The position numbers and the translations under genes are program-made. This document shows positions 37,552 to 49,630 of a DNA stretch of 64,000 nucleotides, one piece after another. The notes below the pieces were generated by a model. It ran no database searches and had not been told where the DNA came from. It was given only the letters and a program-made list of their open reading frames with translations. Source of the DNA: Inia geoffrensis (taxonomy: Eukaryota; Chordata; Mammalia; Artiodactyla; Iniidae); the NCBI GenBank assembly GCA_036417435.1, contig CM070911.1, positions 558,001-622,000 of the forward strand, given 5' to 3'. Position 1 is the stretch's first letter. Each line of letters begins with the position of its first letter.

Positions 37552-37995
37552 GTATTAGGCAGAATCCTCGAGAGAAACAGCACCAATCGCTATCCGGGAC
37601 ACACACAGGATACACATGACATACAAAGAGCTGTAAGATGAGGGACTGGCCCCATGTGATTTTGGAGGCTGACGAGTCTCTCGATGGTCAGGGTGAGTCA
37701 GCAAGCTTGCGACTGAGGATGAACGGATGTTTCACGAGGAAAAAGCCCATGTCTCAGAGTGAGGGTCGCCAGGCAGGAGGAACTCCCTCTTACTCGGGAG
37801 AACGTCAGCCTTCCTGTTCTGCCCAGGCCTTCAACTGATTAGACGAGGCCCACCCACACTGGGGAGGGCCATCTGCTTTCCTCAGTTAACTGTACTTAAT
37901 ATCATCCAAAAACACCCTGCCAGAAACCCCCAGAATTACACTGGCCCAAACATCTCAGTACTCCAGGACTCCATCATGCTGACGTATAACATAAA
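37552..37995 (-). mobile_element. MLT2-like (ERVL) solo LTR
   Basis: Plus-strand marks fit the reverse of an ERVL LTR: GTATTAGGCAGAATCCTCGA, GAGAAACAGCACCAATCGCT, GATTTTGGAGGCTGACGAGT, AGGAACTCCCTCTTACTCGG, GGCCTTCAACTGATTAGACG, AGGCCCACCCACACTGGGGA, ATCATCCAAAAACACCCTGC and ATAAACCATCACAG. It is non-coding and near complete. The exact subfamily is not certain. Confidence 0.85.
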
Positions 37996-38837
37996 CCATC
38001 ACAGTATTCAACAATATAAAATGAGTTGAATATCTCATGCTACATCCTAAAAAGGGAATTTTATGTAGCAGTGAAAATGACATAAACTTAGAATCACATA
38101 GACAAATGTTTAAATATATTTGAGCTGAGAAAGCATAATAGAGAGTGGGCTTCAATGTACAACAACACACCTGTAGCATAATATATATTATATTTAACGT
38201 GAAGCACACTCACACTCACAGGAGGAACATATCTGAGAACACTTACACCAATGGTCATAGTTGTGTAGCAGAATTTTGAGTGACATTTCTCTGCATTTCA
38301 AAATGTCTGGATTGGCTCATTTTTCTTCAAATTCCTTGGATGACTTATAAGAAAAAAAAGGGGGCTAATTAGGTAAAGATAGCCCAACATCCTCCATGGA
38401 CATTGAGAGACATGGAGGTTTCAGAATCATTCCCTGGGCATCAAGATTTGTTGAAAGCAGAGGACAGACGATGTTCCGAGGAGGGGTTGGAACAGAGGGC
38501 TGCTAATGACCCTAATGGAAGCTGGAAGAGGTGCAGAGGCCAGATCTTGGTCCAGACAACGGTAGGATTAACTGTGTCCTGGAAGACCCTTTAACCAATT
38601 TCCTGCGCTTTGCTCTGTACACAACGCTGCTCTGTAACTACTCCTGTGTCAAGGGTTTATTTCTGTGGAAAGATATTCCAAACTCCTGCTGAGTATCCAA
38701 ACGTGCTGAAAAGATATCCTAGTGGGAGTTCGCAAGGCACCAAAACATTGCAGATGATACATTGCTCGTTTCTATGGTGCTGACCTCACCTCCATCTGGT
38801 AAAGATAACTCATCCTAGTAAAACAGCCCTGTGGCTA
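37996..38837. other. Intergenic DNA, nothing recognised
   Basis: AT-rich first half and average second half, with no supported gene. Confidence 0.5.
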
Positions 38838-38960
38838 CATCGTAAGCTCTCTAAGTGTAAGGACACAAATCAAATCAACCTTGTTTCCATTGGATCTGTA
38901 CCACCGAAAAGCGCTCTCAGCACAAAGTAACTACTTGAAAAATATGTGATAAATTAATAC
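38838..38960 (+). mobile_element. L2 LINE 3' end remnant
   Basis: TCGTAAGCTCTCTAAGTGTA, AGGACACAAATC and then CAGCACAAAGTAACTACTTG follow the L2 3' end pattern (TAAGCTCCTTGAGGGCAGGG then CACATAGTAGGCGCTCAATA). Confidence 0.65.
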
Positions 38961-41142
38961 AATATATTTTTAGTATTACTGTTTAAGTTCTAGATTTTCT
39001 AAACATTTTATTTACTTTTATTTCAGTTCTCACAGTTCAGATGTAACAGCTTGCCTTATTAATGTATGAAAAAGAAAAAAGAAATCCTATGTGTTTACTT
39101 ATTTAACAAATATTCTCTGTGATTTTATTTCTGTGCTAGGTGCCTGCTAATTAATGAGTCTATAAAGATGAATCCAAGGGCTAAAATACTTCAAAGGCTT
39201 AGTGTCCTGAGGAAATCAACACATAAATGAGCAATTACAGCACAACCAAAATCTCTTACTCAGTTCTCAGGCTGCTCAAGCAACGGTACACATCGGTTTT
39301 CTGCTTGTGTCCAGGAATTGGAGAACAGTACTGAGATGAGCGATAAGATTGCAGTTCATCCTAACGGAAGGTCTGGTCTCGCCTCCTAAAGAAGGCGCGT
39401 CCGTGTGGTAGCCCTGCCCCAGTGCCTGTGAGGACAGACGCATCCCGTCCACCACCACCTCCAGTCACCTGGACCTGGTAAAGCATCAGACAAGAAAGAA
39501 GGAAATTAGTGGCACTATTTCACGTGGAGCTTCAGGAGGTGATAAGCGCGTTAAATTTATAACTCAGTGTTTGCTGGTAAAATGCCCTGGTCTTCCATCC
39601 CCAAGGGCTCATGTTCTTAACACGCTATGTATCTTCTGTCTGCCTTTCTACTTACATCCGAAAGCTGTTGGAAATATATAATGAGATAAGATACATGAAA
39701 TGGTTTTGTATGTGTGTGTGTCCATAAGTTTGACATTTTCCAGTAGTACAGATTTGATATTTTTATTTTTTCTTTGACATTTCCATTAAATCAGAGTGAA
39801 AAACTCACACTGATTCTTCAATTTAATTGTTGATACTTTTTAAATAAAGTCATGCAAAGCATTTGGAGTGAAATAATACTTACTAAGGAGATCAAACTTC
39901 TGTTTCCATGAGATTAGGCAGATGGAGAATTGTAGGCATTTTAATAAAGCCAGATGTGCTTCAGGGCAGTTGGCTAATATTTGCAGAACTCCTTTTGGCT
40001 TTGGGAATTTCTGCTAACGGTTTAACTCTATGTCTTATAACAGCAAAATATCAGCAAATCAATCTTCCTGGAACAGTTTCCTTGCTTTCCTGGAAAGGGA
40101 ACAGTGTTACAACAGTTACTGCTTGTAACAGCTGCTGTCAAAGGCCCAGGAATTTGACATAAAATACCTGGTGTTGGAAAACTAAAGTGAAAACATAAAG
40201 CCCTTGTTTGTTAAATGGAAAAGGTCAAAATGCTTGTGAGGATGTAAACAAAAAACACATATTAGAACATCAGGCAAGTACATCAAGGGTTAGGGACCTT
40301 CCTTGCTCTGAAGCGTATTTAGCTCCAGTGAAGTAAACCTAAGGGTACTCAGCGTGAAAGAGAGACACCTCCTTAACGTCCACAGTTAACAGAGGCGGCG
40401 TAACAGAAACTTCCTTCCAACATCAGCGGAAAGCCTATTTCTTTCCTAAAATGCTGGCCTGAGCAATAATAATTAAACAAGCACAGGACTTCGGCTTTCT
40501 CTGTGGCTACCAAATAAGACAAATTAAATCAGCCTTCAACAATCCTTGTCGAAAGAGTCAACTGTATTCCCAAATTGAGAAGGTTCGTTATCAAAAAGCC
40601 TGAAAGTTATTGTCAGTTCTGGGTAAATCGTACGCCAAGTTCAATCATTTGGAAAATTGTAACCACTGAACTGGGAAACCCATCCCAGCGATTGGGAGAC
40701 TTGTGCTCATTGTAAGCTCTGATCCTGAAAACTGTCCACGCAGCTGTGGGGAGACCAAGGTCCACCCCCGCTCACGCCGTTTCCGTATTTCAAAAATGAG
40801 CTTTCTACTCTGACGTTTCAGTGGAACTGCCAAGTGAGAACTAATCAGGAAGAGAACCCAACACCAGCACTGCCACCCTGGACCTCGGAGGACACCCCCG
40901 AGGCAGCGTCCCTTCTCCAGGAGGCTTCGCTATTCACTGTCCCCGCGATGGGAAGAGACGCTGATTCCCCAACTCAGCTAGATCACGATGCTGGCTCCTC
41001 CACGCCCCAGGGCAAATCCCCAGCAGTGCAGAGGATGCAGTGAAGTCACGATAACCCTCCAAACAGAGTCAAAGGCGCTTTTTCTCTTCTGGCCGTTAAA
41101 TCTGGCCTTCCTCAGTCCAGAGCATCATGTCACTTTTCAGTA
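38961..41142. other. Intergenic DNA with weak L2/MIR-like similarity near 39,095-39,240
   Basis: CTATGTGTTTACTTATTTAACAAATATTC and GTGCTAGGTGCCTGCTAATT-type wording suggests a decayed L2 or MIR3 piece. The rest shows no gene. A 70-codon frame at 40,834-41,043 is unremarkable. Confidence 0.4.
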
Positions 41143-41721
41143 TCAGTAAGACCTTTTTTTTTAACATCTTTATTGGGGTATAATTGCTCTACAATGGTGT
41201 GTCAGTTTCTACTTTATAACAAAGTGAATCAGTTATACATATACACACATTTGCATATTTCTTCCCTCTTGCATCTCCCTCCCTCCCTATCCCACCCCTC
41301 CAGGCAGTCACAAAGCACCGAGCCGATATCCCTGTGCCAAGCGGCTGCTTCCCATTAGCTATCTACCTTACGTTTGTTAGTATATATGTGTCCGTGCCCC
41401 TCCCTCGCCCTATCACAGCTCACCCCTCCCCCTCCCCATATCCTCAAGTCCGTTCTCCAGTAGGTCTGTGTCTTTATTCCTGTCTTACCCCTAGGTTCTT
41501 CATTTTTTTTTTCTTAAACTCCATATATATGTGTTAGCATGCGGTATTTGTCTTTCTCTTTCTGACTTACTTCACTCTGTATGACAGACTCGAGGTCTAT
41601 CCACCTCATTACAAATAGCTCAATTTCGTTCCTTTTTATCGCTGAGTAATATTCCATTGTGTATATGTGTCACATCTTCTTTATCCATTCATCTGACAAT
41701 GGGCACTTCAGTAAGACCTTT
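41143..41721 (-). mobile_element. LINE-1, 5'-truncated, relatively recent
   Basis: The body (41156-41707) is antisense and starts on the plus strand with a T-tract and AACATCTTTATTGGGGTATA. It includes TGCCAAGCGGCTGCTTCCCA, TCTTTCTGACTTACTTCACT, and ends at ATCTGACAATGGGCACT. Flanks TCAGTAAGACCTTT (41143-41156) and TCAGTAAGACCTTT (41708-41721) are perfect target-site duplications. Only the 3' 550 bases are present, so it is a dead-on-arrival copy. Confidence 0.95.
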
Positions 41722-42159
41722 GAAAGGTTAACTCTCCTCTCTTCCCGGCTTCAGAGTTCAGGAGGCGGTGAGTGAGGCTCAACGCCCCTGGACAGAACCA
41801 GACTAAATTCTACCAAGAAACCATTACACTTTTCCTCCCCAAAGACAACATAGCCCAAATCAATAAACTTCCTTCCTATGATCCCCTTTGCCCAGTGAAA
41901 GAACATCTATTTCTGTTAGTCTTATTTGCAAAGAATTACTGAACAAACAAATCAGTGATTTTGTCATAAAACGTAGGGAGAGAAAAGCCACAAAAATTGG
42001 GGGAATAGAAAATAACAAATCCATGAGATTCTTTCCAGTGAGGCTTTAAAACATAGTATTGGACATTTAATTTATCCCAACTTATTTGAAGAGATGCAAG
42101 TGGCAACAATACGTATATACGGCATATGGAATCAGACCAACAGCAGCAGGAGGTGTGAG
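41722..42159. other. Intergenic DNA, nothing recognised
   Basis: AT-rich, with no supported gene. Confidence 0.5.
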
Positions 42160-42400
42160 GGCTGCTGACTGACATCTCCTGAGCACTTGCTCCATGACAT
42201 GCTTGTTTCAAGGCTAAGTGCTTGGCCTGCACTGTTTCATGTCAATATTTGAAAATCTCTATGAAGGGGATTTGCCTCCATTGTACAGGTGATAAAGCTA
42301 AAGGAGAAGATGTGAAATACATTAAGAGCACAGAGCTGATAAGCCATAGCCCTAGGAAAGAAACTCAGGCCCGACTCCGTGCAACTTGCCAGATAGAAAC
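42160..42400 (+). mobile_element. MIR SINE remnant
   Basis: TGAGCACTTGCTCCATGACA, AAGGCTAAGTGCTTGGCCTG, ATTTGCCTCCATTGTACAGG, TGATAAAGCTAAAGGAGAAG and AAGAAACTCAGGCCCGACTC keep the order of a near-complete MIR on this strand. Confidence 0.85.
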
Positions 42401-43925
42401 TGCAGAGTCCGTGATGAGAATAAAGTTGTCAGTGTGAAGTGCGGCGAAGGTCAGGTCGTCAATTCGATTGGTCTCCCCTGCTGAAACCTTGGGTCCCTAC
42501 GTGTGCTGAGAGAGAGAGACAAAGAGGGAGGTGGCTGAGGCAGTCTGGAGTCTGGAGCGCAGGCCAGCAGCCGGGATTGGCTGTTTCAGGGAGAATTTCT
42601 TCTTCTTTGGGAGGCCGCAGCTTTTGCTCTCAAGCCCCCTCACCCACGTTAAGGAGGAAGGTCTCCGTCACTCAAAGTCCGCTGGTTGTAGACAAAGGGC
42701 CTTGCGAGCCACAGCCCGAGCCCTCCCCCGGCTCCCTCTCCGGTCCTCAGTCGGGTGTGGCTGATGAGTTGTTCTCAGCTGGGGGCAGCGCAGGGTGAAG
42801 AGCCAGTTTGTGACGAGGCCCATCGGCAGCGACAGCTGAGGATTTGTGGGTCTGCCGTCTGGTCTGTGCCTGGACACTGCAGAGAGGGACGCGGACCTGC
42901 CTTGCGGTGTGTCTGTGTTTCTCCACTCCAGGCTGAACTTGAGGAACCGGAGCCGCTGCAGGTGTTCTGCGAGTCTGCACACCTCTAGTCGGAAAAAGGC
43001 CTCACCTGCCACTGTGAGATCCTCCTGCCTCCAGAGTAATCAATACATTAGACTATGGGGCCCCTTGAAACAAAGGAGCCCTTCTCTGGCTGGTTTTAGA
43101 CTACTAAGTCTTTGCATAAATCTAATAAATTCCTTGAATTCCAAGAACATTTACAAAAAAACAAAACAAAAACGGTACTGCTAATGCCTGAAGTGTACTA
43201 GACTTCAATGAAAAAAAATAAAAAGAACCAACTTTTGAGAAAGCAGTAGCATGAAAGTATTTTTTCCTATAAGAAATCGATTCAAACAAAGGTAAGCCTT
43301 GGACAGATCAATTTGGTTTGATAATTTTGATTTAAAAAGTCTGTGCAATATATTATAATTTTTCATTTAAGCTGTTATGAGGTCTGAGTTTTCTCATGAC
43401 AAATCTAGATAATTTAAATTTTCTAAATTTCTTACACTGATTTACTCTGGATAAACTAATAATACATCTATATCATCTTTAAGAATAAAAAAGATGCACA
43501 CTTTCAATTAAATGCAGTTATGATTCCGACATACACTTTTAGGGCAAGAGTGATTATATATTGTGGTGTGTGACCTTCAAAATAGTTGTCAAGATCATCA
43601 GTTAAGCAAAGATCTTGGAACAATAGAATTCAGTTTGTGCTTGTTTTTTTATGCTGTAAAGGGGCTCTACCTCTGGGTCATGCTAATGAATGCATTCACT
43701 TTTCTGTTTCAAGTAGGTATTAAAAAAATGGGTTTGGCTGTAAAGAATGAGATTAAGAGAAGAGCTGTCCACATTCCAGGGCCTTTTTGCTGATCTTCCC
43801 ATTTGTGCATCTGAAGCCCTCTGTGGTTTTCAGACTCCTCACAGCCACACGACAGCGGCAAGCGCTCTACTTCCTTCTCCACCGGCAGCCTCAGAGGCAC
43901 CAGTTAAAACTTAGGTAGGGAGAGT
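42401..43925. other. Intergenic DNA, GC-rich at 42,440-43,000
   Basis: The GC-rich part has overlapping open frames on both strands (up to 119 codons) with no recognisable product. The remainder is AT-rich. It may include an undiagnosed LTR, but I could not assign one. Confidence 0.45.
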
Positions 43926-44063
43926 GGGAGGGAGACGCAAGAGGGAGGAGAAATGGGTATATATGTATATGTATAGCTGATTCACTTTGTTATACAGCAG
44001 AAACTAACACACCATTGTAAAGCAATTATACTCCAATAAAGGTGTAAAAAAAAAAAAAAAAAA
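43926..44063 (+). mobile_element. LINE-1 3' terminus, extremely 5'-truncated
   Basis: GACGCAAGAGGGAGGAGAAA, then TAGCTGATTCACTTTGTTAT, ACAGCAGAAACTAACACACC and CAATTATACTCCAATAAAGG, ending in an A-tail of about 18. Only about 140 bases of the 3' untranslated region were inserted. Confidence 0.93.
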
Positions 44064-44413
44064 ACTGAACTGGACAACCATAGCTCTAAAATTTCCAAAA
44101 CTGAATTGTATGCTTATTTCACCTGGTGTTTCGAGGCTTCCAAATATTATCGGGAGCCTAAAATTGCTTCTCTGCAAAATAAGATTTTAAAATTAACCGA
44201 GGTAAACAAATGATTAAAGAAAAATAACATGGCTTCCAAAGCTTCAAAAAAAAAAAAAAAATACTCAGACAAGCTATGCAGGGTCCAGCCGCGGCCACGG
44301 ATGAGCCGCCAGCTTCTGTATTTCAGGATGAAGTTCTCTCCGACGTGTTCCTCACCACAAATAACTTGATGTCCGTGCTAATCTGATATCTGGAAATCAC
44401 CACCTTGATGTAT
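44064..44413. other. Intergenic DNA with a poly-A run near 44,250
   Basis: An A-run of about 15 lies at 44,246-44,260 without a recognisable retroelement body before it. No gene is seen. Confidence 0.5.
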
Positions 44414-44770
44414 GTTGTGGACTGATCTGTGTCTCCATGAGAAATGCTGAAGTCCTCGCCCCTAGTATCTGTGGATGCAACCTTATTTGCAAACAGGGTC
44501 CACGGAAGTACTATCAGCTAAGATGAGTCACGCTGCAGTGGCGTGGGCCCTAATCCAGTAGGTCCGATGTCCTTACGAGAAGCCGCGTGAAGCTGGAGCT
44601 ATGCTTCCCGGGAGGCGTCCCCAGAAGGTCGGAAGGGGCGGGTCTCAGGGGGGCGCGGTCCTGCCTACACCTTGATCTTGGGCTTGTAGCCTCCAGACTT
44701 GTAAGACCTTAAGGTCTGCTGTTCTAAGCCACCCAGCGTGTTGTGCTTTGCTAAAGCAGCGCGAGGACAC
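44414..44770 (+). mobile_element. MLT1-like (ERVL-MaLR) solo LTR
   Basis: Sense-orientation marks in order: TGTTGTGGACTGATCTGTGT, AATGCTGAAGTCCTCGCCCC, GTGGGCCCTAATCCAGTAGG, GATGTCCTTACGAGAAGC, CACCTTGATCTTGGGCTTGT, AGCCTCCAGACTTGTAAG and AAGCCACCCAGCGTGTTGTG. It is near complete and non-coding. Confidence 0.9.
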
Positions 44771-44873
44771 GAAGCCAGCACAGAAGGCGGAAGACACAAC
44801 CATTTAGAACAGGCGCCTTTTAATGAAACTTCCGCTCCCAGAGCCTGGGGTACGGAAGCTTTCTGCTTTCTTT

Positions 44874-45119
44874 AAAAGGTATTGATTGCACAGGGCTTCC
44901 CTGGTGGCGCAGTGGTTGAGAGTCCGCCTGCCGATGCAGGGGACACGGGTTCGTGCCCCGGTCCGGGAGGATCCCACGTGCCGCGGAGCGGCTGGGCCCG
45001 TGAGCCACGGCCGCTGAGCCTGCGCGCCCGGAGCCTGTGTTCCGCAACGGGAGAGGCCACAGCTGTGCAAGAACTGCGCACCGCAAAAAAAAAAAAAAAA
45101 AAAAAAAAAGGTATTGCAC
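44874..45119 (+). mobile_element. CHR-2-type SINE
   Basis: The body (44893-45108) is CHR-2 with an A-tail of about 25. Its 3' part diverges slightly (AGCTGTGCAAGAACTGCGCA in place of the usual AACAGTGAGAGGCCCGCGTA). The flanks share AAAAGGTATT and TTGCACA with a small internal deletion in one copy. Confidence 0.94.
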
Positions 45120-46239
45120 AAAACCCTTGAAAGAGATTCAGTGCAGGGCTTGTTCCCAAAGAAAATGTTTGGTAAACAACTCCCATTCTTTATTTTTAAT
45201 GTCTGCTCTCTCTCTACGGGTCTCCTCCTCGTTTCTTACATCTGTGATGTACATTTGTAAAGCTGGAGGGGTAAACTTCCACCCACCAGGCCGTGGATCA
45301 TGCAGCAGAAATGACTGTTTCAACACGGCCACCGATGAGGGACCATGAATTACATTATGGAAAAATTTAACTCCTTCCCTAAAGAAAGAACAAGGTGTAA
45401 TGAAGAGAAGTGATATCTGCTGACTACGCTTTCCATATTCACACATAAAAAAAGAGTTATTTAAAATAAAATTCAAAGTAAAGGTAATTAGTACAACTTG
45501 AAAATAAGAGAAGTAAGAGCATAATAGATTCACTGTTGGGTGAAAGAAAAATAATAATGAGATTTAAAGTAAATGAACTTCAAGATAAAAATCTAGGAAC
45601 TCAGTAAATAAATGATACAATATTATAATTAAATAGAATATTAATGAGAAAAATTAAAATGAGAGCAGTGGGTAGAATTAAAGATTAAAAACAGGAGTTA
45701 AGAATCTTACAATTAAGAAGGATTAAGGAAACCATATCTGAAAAAAATAGAATAAGAAATTTGAAGATTAGAGAGATCAGTATATACTAACTGAAATCAT
45801 GTTCTGAAAAAGAAAGATAGAATAAGCTGACAATACAATCTATAACAAGAGCAGAATGACAGCTTTAAACGTTACTTAAAGAACTAAACTATTGTCTTGG
45901 CAAAAACAAGGTGCCAGATGTGGTGTCATCAGTGTCAATGTCAGATGGTGGCAGAGGGACCCATGACCAGATCTGGGCAAGGATGCGCTGTCAGGGCCGG
46001 TGTGAGTGGTGTCAGGGCTCTTTTCCTCTGGTGAGGCCCACACGCGTGTACGTGCAGCCGGATCAGGAATTAAACCTTCATTGTGTGAGGGATGCAGATT
46101 TGGGGGGGGGGAGTGGTCAATACAGTAGACCTACCCTGACTGAAATAGAAAATGGGACCACAAGTGGGATGTCCATTGAGTGTGATCAAAAAAATATATA
46201 TTTTAAAAGCATGCAAGGAAGAAAGCAAGCCGCAGGTGG
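45120..46239. other. Intergenic DNA, A-rich at 45,540-45,870
   Basis: The plus strand is markedly A-rich between 45,540 and 45,870, which could be a decayed LINE interior, but no family could be assigned. A 131-codon minus-strand frame (45,138-45,533) is not recognisable. Confidence 0.45.
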
Positions 46240-46648
46240 AATAATTGGTCCCCAAACACATCCACGTCCTGCTCGAGGCCCATGGTTACGTGCGTAACGT
46301 GGCAAAGCAAGTGAAGGTTGCAGACGGAACTGTGGCCGGTAGTCAGCTGACCTCGAGAAGGGAGGTCATCCCGGACCGTCGGGGAGGGGGTGCGGGCAGT
46401 GTGATCACAAGTCCACATATGTGATGAGAGGGTAACGTGTCAAAGTCCAAGTGATGCAGGTGAGGCAGTGCTCCTGGCCCAGGTGGGAGGAGGGCCAGGA
46501 CGCAGACAGCACGGCAGCCCCTGGGAGCTGGAACCTTCCCCTGGCACCTCTGGAAGGAAGGCAGCCCATCAACACCTGCTGTTAGACTGTAAACCTCCTT
46601 GGACCCTGGCCTGCAGAACTGTAAGAATTAGATCTGTACTGTTTCAAA
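46240..46648 (+). mobile_element. MaLR-like LTR remnant
   Basis: ATAATTGGTCCCCAAACACA, TCCACGTCCTGCTCGAGGCC, ACGTGGCAAAGCAAGTGAAG, CCCCTGGGAGCTGGAACCTT, GGAAGGAAGGCAGCCCATCA, then CCTGCAGAACTGTAAGAATT keep the order of a MaLR-type LTR. It is strongly diverged, so the family is tentative. Confidence 0.6.
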
Positions 46649-48047
46649 GCTGATGGAGAAGGTAATCGAGAGGCCCTACAAGTTGTCCCGGGCAACTGGG
46701 GCTCCTCACCTCTGACCTCGGGATGTTTGCACCATCCGCACCCTAGACACAGCCTCGAGGCGAGGCTGTCTGGACAGTGAACCTATGGAACCCAGGTAAG
46801 CCCTCTATAAACTTCTAAAATCTGGCAGTGGGTGCAGACAGCCACTTGTCTTGCGGTCCAAGGCAAGCCTCATGAGTAAGCCCCCTGCAGGTTACACCTG
46901 CCACCACCCCCGCCCCCCCCACCATCTGGAGGTCTGCCAGTTTCTTTGGTCTCTCCCTGCCCTCTTGGGGACGGGGCCAGTTTATGAACCAACAAAAGCC
47001 ACCAAGGTTGTGGCAGTCTGTGACGGCGACCACGGGAAATTGTTCTGCAGTGATGAATACTTAGAAAGACCGTCACTTACAGAAGTTGGAATGTAGATAA
47101 TTTTAGCGGCCAACCTGTGACGCACAGCCTGGCAGGGAGGTGGTTAGTTTCAGTGGGTTGGGATGGTGCCCTCTGAGTCCCCTCAATTACACGACTGTCT
47201 CCAGGAAACGGGCTAAGGATGTGGTTCCCACATACCTGCTGGGTGGCCTTAACACCAGAGTGTGGCTATTGTCACAAGGAGCCCCAAATAAGAAGCTCGC
47301 CAAGAGCTTGAAATAGTTGATTGTAAAAGAAACCCTGAGCCTCAAGAAGGCCTGTGAGTGCCAGAGAATTTAAATGAGTCTCGATCCCTCTCCCACAGCA
47401 GGGCAGGCTGTGGGGAGGCAGGTTGGGGGTCACAGGTCGCGCCAGAGGTGGGGTGCAAAACCAAGGGCGTCCCCAAAGTGCAGCCACAGGTCACATCCAA
47501 AAGGGAGTGTCTGGAAGGGAACAAAATGGGGACCCATTGAGGACCTTTCCTCCTGGGCGGAGGGCCCTGACCTGGGTGCTTCTCCCTCTGAGGGTGCTCA
47601 AAGCAATGAGTTTGCTCCTGTCCGGCTGCACGGAGAGGAGGGAAGGGAACCTTCTCCTAAGAAGCAGATCCAGGTGTGTAGGCCGAGAGCTGCCGCAGCA
47701 GGACCTGAGCAAGAGGCGGCAACGTGAAACCACCTGACGCCACGTCGGGCTTCCGTCCCCGGGGTCTGAGGGGCCGTCCTGCTGTCCTGGGACGTGCAGG
47801 AGGCCGTTCGGCCTTTGAAAGCATGTGCAGCTGTGCCGCGCACCTGGGCGACTCTGGAACTGGTCACTGCCCCTGTCGGTCAGGGCACAGGGCCGGCGCC
47901 CACCTAAGTGGGGAGGGGCCGCAGGACTAACTGTAGACACTGAGTGTTGGCCGAAGTGGTCGGGGTTCCTTTAGGACGAGCCTTTGATGACACTGCCAGA
48001 CCCAGTCTGTCCTCACCTCCAGGCCTGTCTTCACTTCCAGGGCATGC
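46649..48047. other. GC-rich intergenic DNA, no gene recognised
   Basis: Open frames of up to 149 codons occur on both strands, overlapping in several frames at 47,340-47,940. I looked for retroviral or cellular protein motifs and saw none. A C-run occurs near 46,910. Confidence 0.45.
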
Positions 48048-49277
48048 GAATGTGTATGTATGTGCATCTGTGCATGTGAGTGTGTGTGCATAATTTACAC
48101 TAACACAAGATCATGTTTAATAAGTACCAGCCTAAAGGTGTTTACAGATGGCCACAGAACGAGGGAAAGAGCTAACAGTGGGAGGAGGGTTTCTTGAAAC
48201 CAGCCTGAATTTATCCCGAATTTTGATTCTCAATTTACAGAGCTAATGTATTAGCCATTTTATAGTTATGTATTTTTTTCTGATAAAAGACCTCTCATTT
48301 ATTTGTACTTTGGGCAATATTTGCCTGCAAGACAGAGCTGCGCGTTATCATCTACAACCACATATCTTATGCTTTTTCAGTGGACTTAGGCAATTATAAA
48401 AAGATACAAAATGAAACAAACCCACAACCACAAAAACCCTCTAGGGCAGTAAAATGGCTCTCTCCCACACTCACCTTAACACATTCCTACTAGGCACGTA
48501 CAAAGCGTTTTGAAAAATAACCGTGCTTTGTAGCAATGCAACATCTGAAAAAACAAGCTGATGGCAATTTCTAGCTCAAGAAAAGTAGAGCTCAGTCCTT
48601 TCTATTTTTTCCACCATCTTAACCAAGGAAATGGGGAAAACATGATTTTTAAAAGGTAATTCTTAAAATCAGTTCAAAAAATATTATCAGGCAATTAAAG
48701 AATATTAAAGATCTCCAAATGAACAAAATCCTATGGGGGTTGGTGTTCTGCTTATAAGCTTATCAACTCTTACAGAACAGGCTGCCTTTGTAAGCTCCAG
48801 CCATAACTACGTAGGAGTTATACTCACAGCAGATCAGAATTACTTTCAATAAAGTAGAAGGGCCTCTAATACAGAGTCTCAGAATTACTATTAGGAAAAC
48901 TTGTTTGCAAATCTCATGCCAAATAGATAGTTTTTTGTGTCTGGTTGTATGCCAGAGGCTAATTTTTGCTAAAGCAAACAATACTTTCTTCTACTGAGTT
49001 TTCACATTATAGTTTACTGAAGGGAGAATTAGCAGAATTACCATAATACGTAATGAAATGAAGAGCCCATTAAAAGCAAAGGATTGTGGGCAACACTGTA
49101 GACTGATTTCTTTTTAACGTTACAGCACACTTTCTGAGGGAGAAGCCATTTGTGTTTAAGGGGAGAGGATGTGACACTTCTCTGAGTCAGGTTAGGACTC
49201 TCAGTCTATCTGTGATGGCAGCTATTATGTCTACAAGACGACTAATCGTCATAGCAATTGATGAAATTTGTAATAAT
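48048..49277. other. AT-rich intergenic DNA
   Basis: A short TGTG/TGCA-rich run lies at 48,048-48,092. The rest has no recognisable gene or transposon end. Confidence 0.5.
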
Positions 49278-49470
49278 TATAGTGAGTAAATTTATTGAGC
49301 TCCTTTTATATTCCAGATGACACCAGACATTTTACAAATTAGTCATTATAACAACTCTCCAAAGTAGGCGTTAGGATTTTGGCTTTGAAATCGAAGTTCA
49401 AGGAATAAAGTACGTCGATTCATTAGTCAGGCGCACAGACAGCACGTAGGGCTCCGTGCTAAGGCCACAC
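49278..49470 (+). mobile_element. MIR SINE remnant
   Basis: TTTATTGAGCTCCTTTTATA, TTCCAGATGACACCAGACAT, then CATTATAACAACTCTCCAAAG and GCGTTAGGATTTTGG keep the MIR order, with strong decay. Confidence 0.7.
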
Positions 49471-49494
49471 ACTGTGCTCCAACCGCAGGTCCCT

Positions 49495-49630
49495 GCTCAC
49501 TAGCCCTGGGTCAAAACAGGCCTCCACCCCTCATCTATAAAATGGGATGAGACTGGCATTGAGCTCACGGGTTCCAGAGAAAATACCGTGAGCTCATCCA
49601 CAGACGACACTTAGCTTCTGGTGCATTGTA
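49495..49630 (+). mobile_element. MIR SINE remnant (core and 3' part)
   Basis: CTAGCCCTGGGTCAAAACAG, then CCTCATCTATAAAATGGGAT, GAGACTGGCATTGAGCTCAC and a decayed AGCGCTTAG-like motif fit MIR on this strand. It may be a second element next to the previous one. Confidence 0.75.

Noticed and set aside
46851..47940. Possible retroviral coding remnant in GC-rich DNA next to a MaLR-like LTR
   Set aside because: I looked for protease, polymerase or capsid-type motifs in all frames of this stretch and saw none.
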